A stretch of DNA of 64,000 nt from positions 186,001 through 250,000 of the forward strand of contig FJUW01000019.1 in the NCBI GenBank assembly GCA_900074885.1. Reading direction: 5' to 3'. The DNA is from Rhynchosporium graminicola (taxonomy: Eukaryota; Ascomycota; Leotiomycetes; Helotiales; Ploettnerulaceae). Both the position numbers and the translations under genes were made by a program. Positions 45,209 through 55,700 of the stretch are shown one piece after another; positions within the stretch are counted from its first letter, which is position 1; the number at the start of each line of letters is the position of its first letter. The notes under the pieces are model-generated. The model worked only from the letters and a program-made list of their open reading frames with translations. It had not been told where the DNA came from and made no database searches.

Positions 45209-48200
45209 TCATGAAGCCCAGCGAGACTCCTTTAGTCCAGCAGACTTCTTGACCCCTGCAACAACTTGGTGCGGAAGAGGTCTAGTTGGGGCAGTCTGCT
45301 GACCATTAAATGTACCCCAAGAAGCTGCAGTAGAGCCGGTATCCTGTTGGCCAGGTTGTGATGATTGCTGGGAAGGTTTCTTGGCAGTAACATGTGCCTG
45401 GTCTTGAGCATTCGAAGATGTAGCAGTAGATCCCGCGACGTTTTCACTGTTGTGAGTTGAAGGTCTAGTTGAAGTAGTCGTCTGACCATTGAAAGCACCC
45501 CAAGCTGCCGCAGTAGATCCTGTAGCTCGTTGATCGAACTGGTTTAACTGGTGGGCAGACTGCTTAGGAGGAGCATTTCCTGAAGGAAGATTCCGAATGT
45601 CGTTGGCAATATTTCCAATGATGCTGAACATGTCAAGCTCACCAGAAGCCTTTCTTGGCTGCGACTTGATCGTAGTAGCGGTGGTATCGTTCATGGTGGA
45701 GCGGTTGGCGGCTTGTGGTCCAGCGTTTGACACGTTTGGATATTGAGGTCCTTGGCCTGAATGACCGGGTTGGACAGTAGCAGAGCCATGACCAGCTTGA
45801 ATGTTGCCAGGAACACCTTGGGTGTGCTGAGAATTAGTACCAGACTGATCAACAGTGCCCCAGCCACCCGTAGCCTGAGTCGTAGGTTGAGCAGGAGCAG
45901 TAGTACCATTGGCAATTTGACCAGGATAGACACCATTGCCGTTGGTAGCTGGATGAGCAACGGAACCCCAGATGTTACTATCCAGAGCAGCAGGAGCAGC
46001 AGGTTGAGTAGTACCGAATTTAGCCTGATCATTTGGTACAGATCGGCCAGCAGATCCCCGGGAATTACCAGCAGAAGGATTAGGTTGTGTACCGCCGAAG
46101 CCAGTCTGACCACCATGCCCAGATTGACCAGCGGGTCCCCAAGCATTAACAGGTGGAGGTGCATTTTGAGCACTGCTGAATTGATTATGACCATTTGAAA
46201 CCGTGTGGCCAGTATATTCCCAGGAACTATCAACAGTAGGAGCACCATAGTATTGAGCCTGACCATTGTTGGAAACTTGATTTCCAGATCCCGACCCATT
46301 ATCAGCAGTAACAGTTGGTGGAGCACCAGCGAAATGGGTCTGATCATTGCTTGCAGAATGATCGACAGAACCCCAGGCAGGACCAGTAGGAACAGTAGGA
46401 GGATCGCCACCAAATTGAGCTTGGCCATTGTTTGAAGATTCATTTGTGGATCCCCAGGCACTGTTAGGCGCAAAAAATGATTGGGCTCCACCATAGTGAG
46501 GCTGGTCGTTGGATGTAGACTGATCAAATGGACCCCAGGAGTTGCCGACTTGAGCATCAGGAGTAGCATGCTGAGCGACACCGAGAACATTATGAGCTAT
46601 AGGTATAGAATGATCAATCGAGCCCCATGGAGCGAAACCCGGCGCAGAAGGAGCACCAAATCCACTATTTGCAGGGTTGTGGGATGCCCGAGTACTATTG
46701 GTGTGGAATGGATTGCTCTTTGCGTTCTGAGCAGCAGCACCGAAACCACCTGGTGCTTGAGCAGCTTGGTTGGATCCGAGATTAAATGAGCCAGAGCTCT
46801 GTCCGATTTCAGCAACAATGTTCTTGGCAATAGTGTGGAAATCTTTGGCCTGGACTGGAGGTGTGGGCTTCATGTTCTCCTTATTCTCGTTGCGTGGAGC
46901 TGACTTTGGGGCGACAATCTTGGTGGACACGTCCGGAACCGAGGGGGCATACTTCGAAGACGACAACTTCGGCAGAATGTTGAAATCAATTGGGCTTTGA
47001 GAGGCAGAGGACTTGGTATTCGCAGGGCCATCGATCATCTCAACGTCACCGTCTCCATGAGTGATACCGCTGGTAGAACGCTGGGCAATGTTTGAGGGAA
47101 GCTTCGGGACGCGACTACTAAAGTTTGAGGAATACTGAGAGGAGCCAGCGTTTCCTGGAGCATGAATTGAGTCTTTGATCGGGGTAGATTAGCTTAAATA
47201 GTCTCAAATTTAGTAGAGATTTCATGCTGTGACTTACCATTCATGCCAGCGAAGGACAAGGTACCTCCTCCAATTGAGTATCCATCCGATGAAATCTCAG
47301 GAACAGCTGCGAATATGATTAGCCAGTATTGCATTAACTGAAATACCAAACTTACTCCATCCACCTGAAGCTGCACATTCTGCCATAGCGATGGAAACAA
47401 CCTGTCTCAAATGGCCTGCAATGACAGGCTTCTTGGGATCATCATCGGTCCAATTGTTAATAATGGGCTCACCACGATGAGGTGGCAGGTTCTGAGCTAT
47501 GAATCTACCAGAAGATTGGTCACCGCCCAGTGTAGAAGCAGCATAACCTGAGGGCAAAGCACCCATCTGGTTGGCAGGATGACCCCCATCGTGAACGCCA
47601 TAGGAGGGGCCTGGTTGCTGTGATATTGCATGAAACGACTTGACAGCCATGAAGCGAGGATCCAATGTACGGGCAGATTCAACTTCAGTAGAACTCAAGT
47701 GACCCTGACCACCAACATTCGCACCAGCCCCGTGAGATACCAATTGCTGTGCTTGGCCAGGAACCAGAATACTAGATCGCAGCTTTGGTGGAGACTTTGG
47801 CTTGAAGGCTGGAGGAGCATTGAGACGATTGGTACCACGGATATGGCTGGAAGGCTTCTGTCTAGGCGGAGACTTGAAAGTCGGAGCCGACGTAGAAGGA
47901 CCAACACTGTAGTTAGTAGTGGAAAATTGAGAATTGACTCCACCAGATCGAGTGGCACCAGGAGCATGTGTTGTTCTAGAGGCTGTAGTAGAGGTGTATG
48001 AGCTGTATGAATTTGAAGGAGATGCCATTGGACGCGTCGAAGTCATAGCAGGACCCCTACCACGGGTGGAAGGCGTCGAGCGACCAGAGAGTTGAGCTGG
48101 AGCGGACTTTTTGTTTGAGGCACTCATCAGTTTAGCTTCTTCAAGTTGTTGCTGAAGCTGGTCTTTGTCGTACCAGGCCGGCACCTTGGGATGTCCATTG

Positions 48201-48211
48201 TTGGCAGACAT
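45209..48211 (-). CDS. Low-complexity protein with WG-dipeptide repeats (962 aa)
   Basis: Exons 47356-48211, 47238-47306 and 45209-47172, with introns of 49 and 65 nt, join in phase. The N-terminus (MSANNGHPKVPAWYDKDQLQ) has a short helix, then a basic Ser/Thr/Pro region with RGRG and RQKPSSHIRG. Conserved-looking blocks are WTDDDPKKPVIAGHLRQVVS and TVPEISSDGYSIGGGTLSFA. From about residue 490 to 940 it is built of diverged 30-40 residue repeats rich in Asn/Gln/Ser/Gly. Nine contain WG (PWGSIDHS, SWGPFDQS, AWGSTNES, AWGSVDHS, AWGPAGQS, IWGSVAHP, GWGTVDQS, AWGAFNGQ, SWGTFNGQ). A helical block (ELDMFSIIGNIANDIRNLPS) precedes the last two. It ends GLKESRWAS, a short C-terminal motif seen in many fungal proteins. 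WG/GW repeats bind Argonaute in other eukaryotes. That role here is inference. Confidence 0.85.
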
Positions 48212-48222
48212 CGTGGATGGAG

Positions 48223-48420
48223 CTGCGGTTGATCAGAGGGTGTTCTGGGCGATCTGACTTCTGAAGGTCAGAGACTGGTCATCCAAGAGCAGTCAATCGG
48301 GAGAACTATGTAACAATCGGGCCTTGTCGCGTTGCGGGTGCATTTGTTGGAGAATAGAGAGAAGGCATGTTTATTGAAGAGAGAGATGGATAGGAGAGAT
48401 GGCAATATGGGAATACTTAC
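48223..48420 (-). other. Predicted 5'-UTR intron of the WG-repeat gene
   Basis: On the minus strand a perfect GTAAGT donor (48415-48420) and a CAACCGCAG acceptor bracket 198 nt. The acceptor lies 11 bases before the start codon at 48211. The stretch between is pyrimidine-rich, with stops in all frames. Confidence 0.5.
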
Positions 48421-49596
48421 AAGCAGTGTGTGGTTCGCCGAAGAAAACGCGACCACGTTGGAGTCGGCTTGTGGTGGTGATTTTGTAGAAAAGGAAACTT
48501 GAAAGGATGTGTGAGGCGAAGGTGTTGTGGGCGGTGGGAAGGAAAATAAGGAAGGTGTGGTGTGGTTTTCTGCTAGCCGGAGGAACCTGATTGTATTCAG
48601 GCAGAAATGGCCCCTATAGCAGTTCTTATTTCGAGATAGAACTCTAGGAGAAACACGCCTTAATATTACTTCGAATTCCTCTACTTAAGTCGTGCCTTGT
48701 GGAAGAAGTGTTGTTGTACGTGGACAGAGAGTTCGATGTGATTGAGCTTTGTTGCTAAGCGGCTCGATTTAGTGCGATAGCTTTATGTGCCCATAGGGTT
48801 ATAAGGCAACAATTATGCAGCTTAAGACTTAGATGAACGAGCAGCCCTCGAATGTTTCTCTTGATAGACCTGGTCCGGAGCTTACTCGTTATCAAGTAAC
48901 GTTGACTTCTGTCACGTGATGTTTACCTCACAACATCTTCAAGACTCACTCCTCGAGTTGAGTCTGATTACCCGACAACAAGCGATTGGAGAATGTGGAT
49001 ACCTCTCTTAGGCTGTGATCTTGGCATCCGTAGCCCTCGCTGTCATCATACCTGTAGCAAGTGCTACCTCACCAGCTCCTCGACTTCAAAATGATGTAAG
49101 GATTGGCAGCAACGAGAGCGATGCCCAAAGATTGGAATTTTAATAAAGCTTCTGTCCTCTCCATACCTGAATAGTATATATAAATCGACTGGGATCAAAG
49201 CGCCGAGGGCTTTTTAATATCGAAATTCTCTGAGGCGTACTGTTTCTATTTGGAAGCATCAACACATGGGCCGTAGAGTCAAACTCATCCTCTAGCTGGA
49301 GTTCGACGGGTTAGTGAATTTCTTTGAGATTACTCACAGTCCACCAAGCTCGGACACTCAAAATCTCGAGTGCATTTCGAGTGTGCTATCAATTCGGAGA
49401 GGTTGAAGCAGGAAAGTGACTGTCTTGATATGCAGTTGAGAACAGCACAAAGGGGTAAGTAGTAGAAACAAAAGATGGCACAAACGGACGCACGCCTCAC
49501 GCTGTATGCCCTCCCGGTATGAATCGACTCTATGGGCAGCCATCACGAAGCTTGCAAGAAGAATTATGGAACTTGTTCCTTCGATTTCATTAGCCC
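48421..49596. other. Intergenic tract
   Basis: Promoter region of the WG-repeat gene and 3' flank of POP3, about 1.2 kb. No gene, RNA or repeat is visible. Confidence 0.5.
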
Positions 49597-50612
49597 TCAA
49601 AACCTCCTCTCCTTCTCAACCACGGGCGCGAAGGTTTGCATGGCATTAATCTTCACACCAAGATACTTCTTCTCTCTCACCTCTCTTAACCACGGCACGT
49701 CAATTTCCGAGACATTTTCTCTCACTAGTTCCACGAGTGCCTTTGAATGTGGAGCTCCTTCTAAGATTCCAATGAAGGAAACGCGTGGGAGACCAAGTGC
49801 GTCGCAGAGTCGAGCATCGCAGCCTTTGGGTAGTTGAACGAGTCGAGTGGGTGGAAGCGAGGGATGCGCGAGGGATGCAGTGGCGATGAGCTGAGGGAGA
49901 TGGGCATGGAGAATGGGTGGTTGCGAGGAGCGAGGGACGAAGATAGCTGCGAAGTGCTGAGTTGCTGATATATCGAGTTCGGTGTTCTTTTCGGGAGCCT
50001 TTGAGATTTTCTGGCCCTGACTTGAAACATTTGATTCGGCGATAACTGAGTCTGCTATTTGGTTGGGCTCGGGTTGCGGTCCTTCCTGACCAGTTGTGAT
50101 GGCTATTGGCTTGGACTTCTGAGAGAGTGCTTCTAAGCTTCGAGTGATGCTGTTCAGACCAATCATGATAAACGAGGATATCTCGGGGCTTAAAGCTATC
50201 TCTGGAGTTTCTTGGGTTCTATCTTCCTGTCTCACTTCCTCTCTTCGACGCTTCTTGCTTCTCTTGCCTTGAGAAGGCGTGATGTGGTTAGAACGATGCT
50301 GTCCGACAGGGGAGAGAACACTGAGGAAATTCATCAGTAAACAGCCTACTCATTAAGAGCAACGATATAACTATAGCAATCATCGGCATGACGCGCGGGA
50401 GTTGTGAAATGGAGACGGACCTGCAAAGAAGTTCAAGAATAGTTTCTTGTATTTGCGGTGATGTCTCAGGCCTACGAAGAGTAAGCATATATTGTTTAAG
50501 GGAGGTAGAGGGTATTGGTATACCATGAGACTGTTGTGAATGGTGAGTCTAGCTGGTAAATTGTCTTCGGTTTCCTTTCCACTATCGGTGTTCTTTTGGC
50601 TGTTGAAGACAT
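49597..50612 (-). CDS. POP3: RNase P/MRP subunit Pop3
   Basis: Pop3 is a nuclear protein subunit shared by RNase P (tRNA 5' processing) and RNase MRP (rRNA processing). Exons 50524-50612, 50421-50471 and 49597-50320 give 287 residues. The 52- and 100-nt introns bring together IYQLDSPFTTVSWPETSPQI, QETILELLCSVLSPVGQHRS and NHITPSQGKRSKKRRR, the conserved N-terminal signature of the family. After a Gln/Pro/Ser linker, the C-terminal domain has HFAAIFVPRSSQPPILHAHL, VQLPKGCDARLCDALGLPRV and VREVREKKYLGVKINAM-like sequence, an L7Ae-like fold in this family. The 17-codon middle exon is unusual only for being short. All parts are intact. Confidence 0.9.
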
Positions 50613-52240
50613 GATGACGACTGTTGGATGAAAAAGCTCTTGTGGAGTAATGTGTGAGATGAAAGCGTCGTGTTGTCTCTTGCTACTCGACAGAAATCTT
50701 AAGATAATGAGGAAGGCGCGCTCAAAAGGAAGGAGCTCAAATTTATTGCGAAGCTCTTGGAGGATAGGCTGTGCTGGTATTAAAGAGGTCCTCCGCTGTT
50801 CAAGAAGAGCATGAAATACTTGAAGCCTTAACTAGGAGGTTCAAGTTAGCTGACAATTCTCTGAAAGGAGGGTTTTAATACTGGGTTTTAGCCCTTCCGT
50901 GGAGGGAAGTGAGTTCTCTTCGAGAGTGGAGAATGCCTTGTTGCCCATGCAGGATCACTGGTTTCCGTCTCCTCTCCGGAAAGAAATCTTCGGAATAACA
51001 GTAAAAGAGGCCACAAGTTGCGGAACCACACTTTCACTATGGTCTCCTAGCTTGTTCTTCAAGAATGTGCTGGTTCCGTTTCTGAGTTCCGTGTCAATGT
51101 CCTATTTTCCCTTGGAATATCAATCTTGAACATGAGAAAATTCCCAACAAACCAGCTCCTTAGGAAGTAACTCACACCAAGTAGCACAACTTCTAACTTG
51201 ACGTACCACAACCTAAAAGCTCCTGAGAAGGTTTTGGATCTTGGCAATCAATACAGACTTGAAGGCACAGCACAGATCTGGTAATGAGCTTGATGACTGG
51301 TCCGTCAACTCAGGCTCGGTAAAGTCATTCAATTTGTCTCTAAGAGGCTAACTCGAATGGGACAAGGCAGATCACGTCCAGATGATGTAAAATACCCTGG
51401 AGTGAGGCAGCCTAGACATATATACACCTTTCTTACATTCCAATGCATCACAACTTGAGACGACAGGGCTGCAGGTTTCTTCTCTAGATCCTGCGTATAG
51501 TCAACTTGCGAAGCGGAGAGTAAATGAATATAAGCTCAAGGAAAAGAAACTATTCAAGGACACAAGAGTCCTAGCAACATTAGCCACAGGTCCAGGGCAC
51601 CTCAGGTAGGATAAGCTAGGACAAGCTGGAAGACATGAAGTTGAAAGGCGGCAGATATTCTACCTCTATTACTTATACAAGTGCCCCTATGCATCTGCTA
51701 CCATCCCCTGTACCTGCATATCCTCGAAGACCAGATAAATACCTAGGTAGCAAATGAATGCTTTGTGATGGAGGTACTCAGGTACGTCCCTATCTAAAAA
51801 CGAAGCAGCTTTTGATGTAACCAAGTGCCAGATGCAAGTGCATAGGTAATTAATTCCCTGTACACTCTCTGTGAATTGCTGTGAATCTACCGTGAATCCA
51901 CTACCTACCCTAGCCACCTAGCATATACTTCCCGGGCATTCTAAAGATTCTGCTTACTCACTTGCTCCTACAGTACCCATATATCCACACATTGACTCGG
52001 GAGTCTCTTCTGAATTGCCCCAAGTACATAGCTCAAAATCTACGCGTCTCCTAAACGAGCGAGATACTACAGTACCTATAGAGACGTATTGTATCCACGG
52101 TATCTTAAGTATTCTTTACAACACCACTACTCCTACAGATTATCGAGAGCCTCAAAAATCCCCATATCCTCAAGCTTGTGCTTATATTAAAAATATTTGG
52201 CATATTGAAACCGGATTCTCCTGCAACGGCGCGTCGCTGG
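50613..52240. other. Intergenic tract
   Basis: About 1.6 kb. A plus-strand frame at 50899-51129 has no motif and no good context. CTACCTAGG/CCTACC-type short words recur near 51740-51910. No gene is supported. Confidence 0.45.
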
Positions 52241-52648
52241 CTTTGCTGCGACACACACCCACACCCACACCCACCCCGCTGTCTTTGGACCCCTCCTTCG
52301 GCTCCCTTCCCTTCTCTTTCTTATTGTATAACCTTGCCTCCTGCTCTTCCTCAAAGACGCCCTTGCCCCGGCCCTGTACCCTTGCAATCGACCATTCAAG
52401 CATCAAAGCAAGCAAGCAAGCAAGCAAGCAATCATTCAATCAATCGAGCTGCCTCTGTCATCGTCTTCGCGAAGGGTGTCGCAGTCCACTTCGAAGCATA
52501 TCAACGCATCTGCACTGCACTGCACTGCACTGCGCTGCGCTGCACAACACAGCATAGCTTCGCACAGCATCGTCAAATCCATGGGATGAACGCAAAATCC
52601 TATGACCTCTCTTTAGATAGAAGCTCTTGAGCTCGCTCGCTCGCTCGT
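52241..52648 (+). repeat. Cluster of microsatellites in the deubiquitinase leader
   Basis: Within about 400 bases lie four different short tandem repeats: CACACCC-type units at 52252-52275, (AAGC)n at 52408-52430 followed by CAAT units, (TGCAC)n turning into (TGCGC)n at 52510-52545, and (GCTC)n at 52630-52648. They sit 100-500 bases before the start codon at 52749, in the probable 5' leader or core promoter. Confidence 0.7.
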
Positions 52649-52748
52649 ACTCACTCCAGCTACAGAGCTCTCTCGCCGCTCTTCGCCTACCCCCCTCATA
52701 TCCAACGACCCGAATTCATCCACCTCTCTTCCGTTCCGTTCCTGCCAA

Positions 52749-55700
52749 ATGGAAGAATCTCCAAGAGAGTGTGCGATTACCTCGGAGCCTGGCTCAGGTC
52801 GCCCAAATCCCTTCAACGACGTGGCAGAACAAACCTCTCGCAAACGCCAGAGAGTCTCACGCGGAAGCTTATCACGAAGCCGGTCCGTGGATACAGCTCA
52901 GGACCAGTACCAGGACATCGATTCCGCCCTTTCAGACTCGTCAATGTCGTTGCACGGCAATTCCAATAAGGCTGAACCCGAATGTCAAACTGACCTCCCC
53001 TCCACACCCCCCAACAACCTATCCGATCCTCCTCCTGCGGAACCTACCTCAAGTCGAGTTACTATCAACCTCCGCACAAATCGTACCCTCGTGTCAATAC
53101 CTTCCTCTCCTGTCTCTGCGGCGAGCCCGTCGAAGATGCCATACGGTGGAGGTGATGATACTAGAATCAGTGTGGAGTCGGAAAGCGATGCCCTGTCGAC
53201 GATACCACCTATCGAGACCCCGTCCTCTACTCCTTCTGCTGTGTCCAGTCCACAGATTGAGCTGGTGGACGTCGGGGACGATGATTCGGACTTTGGGTGC
53301 CAGGACCCTCCACTTGCCATTATCGACGATGAATACCTTGACCCGATGCAGAACTTCCCATACTTGGGGCCCGAGGATGATGGTGTGCTGACAGCTTTTA
53401 GACGGATCACCAACTTTCTACAATATGGTACACTCAACCCAAACGACAGCAGTGCTTTGCTGACCTCAACAGAGGACATTACGAACCCCGAATGTTTCTT
53501 CAAGATGCGAGATTGGGTAGATGCATATCTATTTGCTACTCAAAAACCAGACATCTTCCAGGACTTGTACAGCAGACATCGCGAATTATGGAAACATTTC
53601 CCGGACATCATATGGAGTTTGAGTCATCGCAGGTGAGATTCCACTCTGGACATCATCCTCAAATGCTAATTTTTATAGTAAATTCTTTGGTGGCTTCCTC
53701 AAAACCAGTACAGAGTCTCGTCAGGCTTTGACTGACTTCTTCGTGTTCTTCGCCCGGCTGGCTGGTCGATTCGTAGCCATGGACGTCCGAACTCTCTTTC
53801 GCGAGAGCAATAGCAGAAATTCAGAGCCAGACTTGGCAAGTCAACCTTTCGTGCACGCCCTGGCACATTTAATTCTGGACGAGGAATCATCAGGTCACAT
53901 TGGCAAAAACCTTCATACATACTACTCATGGTCATGGGGCGATGACTCCCAGGCCATGGGAGAAGCCTTCCAGGAGGAAGGCGGAGACGTCTTCAACATG
54001 ACGAAGCTCACTCGGGGCAAGTTGGCTTTGATGTCTGGTAACCCAAAGATGATCAAATCCTTCTCGGACCATTCGCGGATCGTCTCCAAGATAGTCTCAG
54101 AAGTGGAGCGAGTCCTGAATGGACGGAGCATGCACACTAAGCTGGATACCGAAGAGGCTTACCAGAAGCTGAGAAACGCCTACGAGTTCTTTGTCGTCAT
54201 GTCGGACGGCTTGGACTGTATCATCGAGAAGCACCTGACATATTTGACCGGTGACAGTGCGACGATGCATATGAACACGCTCCGAGGGATTTTGAGGATT
54301 GCCATTGAATACGACATCGAGCAAGTTCGGGCATTTGTCAATGCTCAACGTAATGAGCACAGAGACATGTGTCAGAAGAACCTGCCAGATGCAATATCGC
54401 TCGGATGGAAGTTTGGAATCTTGAAAAGGCTCATAACTTCGTCACAGATGCAGCTCCGCGTAGTTGGGGTTACCACCATGTGTAATGAGTTGCTCGGCTT
54501 GCATTCGAGATACAAGGACAGTGACCCTTCCAGACAACCAATACTCTTGCTATTTTCGGCATTTATCCTAGAGAACCAGCTCGTCGACTATCTTGTTGGT
54601 ATTGGATCTCACCCTGAGATCATCAGCGAAAGTGGCAACATCATAGGGTTTTTGGTCGTCACCAAGACCTACACACACCAACAAACTGACATGATCTGGC
54701 AAACAGTCTCAACGAGTCAGGATCCTCGGGTTGTGGAGGCCATTCTGGCGATGCTCAAGAGATGTCTGAACTTATACGACTATTCTAGCCTTCTTTACCT
54801 TTGCGAGAAGGCGATGGGAATCCCAATCGATTTGTTCAATGTCCCGATGCGTGAATTTTGCTCGCACTTATTCAAGGAGCTGGGATCAAAGTTTCAAGAT
54901 CACAGCCGTTCTTTGGATCAACAACCTTACGACTTGTGTGTTCGGCTCATCCGCGAATCCTCGGTCTCTTCAGCAGCTTGTCCCCTTGGCTATCCGGGGA
55001 TCCAAAGCTTTGCCAGTAATAAATTCCATGACCTTCTGAGATTTGGTCCAACATCAGAAGCTCGCACCGACATTCACCAAAGCTGCATCACCGACATTGC
55101 GGCGAGAACCTCCACGGTTCCAGGAAGCATATGTGTGATCAGTATTCTACTCCAAGAGCATCTGGGCAGCGATCTGAAGAAGTTGACTGTCGAGCATGGC
55201 CTGACGAACTTGTTGATTGAGGAGCTGGAATCGGTTGTTCAAGCTGAACGTGACACGGGGGACATTCTCGCTAGCAGCAGCGCAGCAAGCTCAGCACGTC
55301 TCGAGCTCATACAGATGATTATCGTGAACGAACCTGAAGCCATAACTCCTGAACTTGGGACTCGACTATGGGATGTTCTTGTGGGCAGCAGATCTAATGC
55401 ATCCTCCCAGCGAAACATCTCGTGGCAGGTTTTGAATAACACAGCAAAGAACCACCCTCTCAATGCCTTCATCAAGTCGTGCTTCAGAGATCATTTACAA
55501 ACTCTTCCTCCTCATTGCTATACCACTGGATCTTTAGACTTTGTCCGAGAGGCCATTACGGCCTGGTTCAATGATGTTTACGATTTCTTTGTGGACCGAA
55601 ACCGAACATTTGACTCGCCGGCGCTGGACCAACTCTGGCGCATGATCTTGACGGCGCCCCCTGATACGATCGATGCACTTGCTATCAACATCCTGGTGGA

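Noticed and set aside
45691..46590. 299-codon minus-strand frame rich in Leu, inside the WG-repeat gene
   Set aside because: It is an alternative phase of the repetitive coding sequence. Its leucine richness is produced by the shifted repeat codons, and it has no start context.
52627..53391. 254-codon plus-strand ORF at the start of the deubiquitinase
   Set aside because: It overlaps exon 1 in another phase. The exon 1 frame splices in phase into the rest of the protein.
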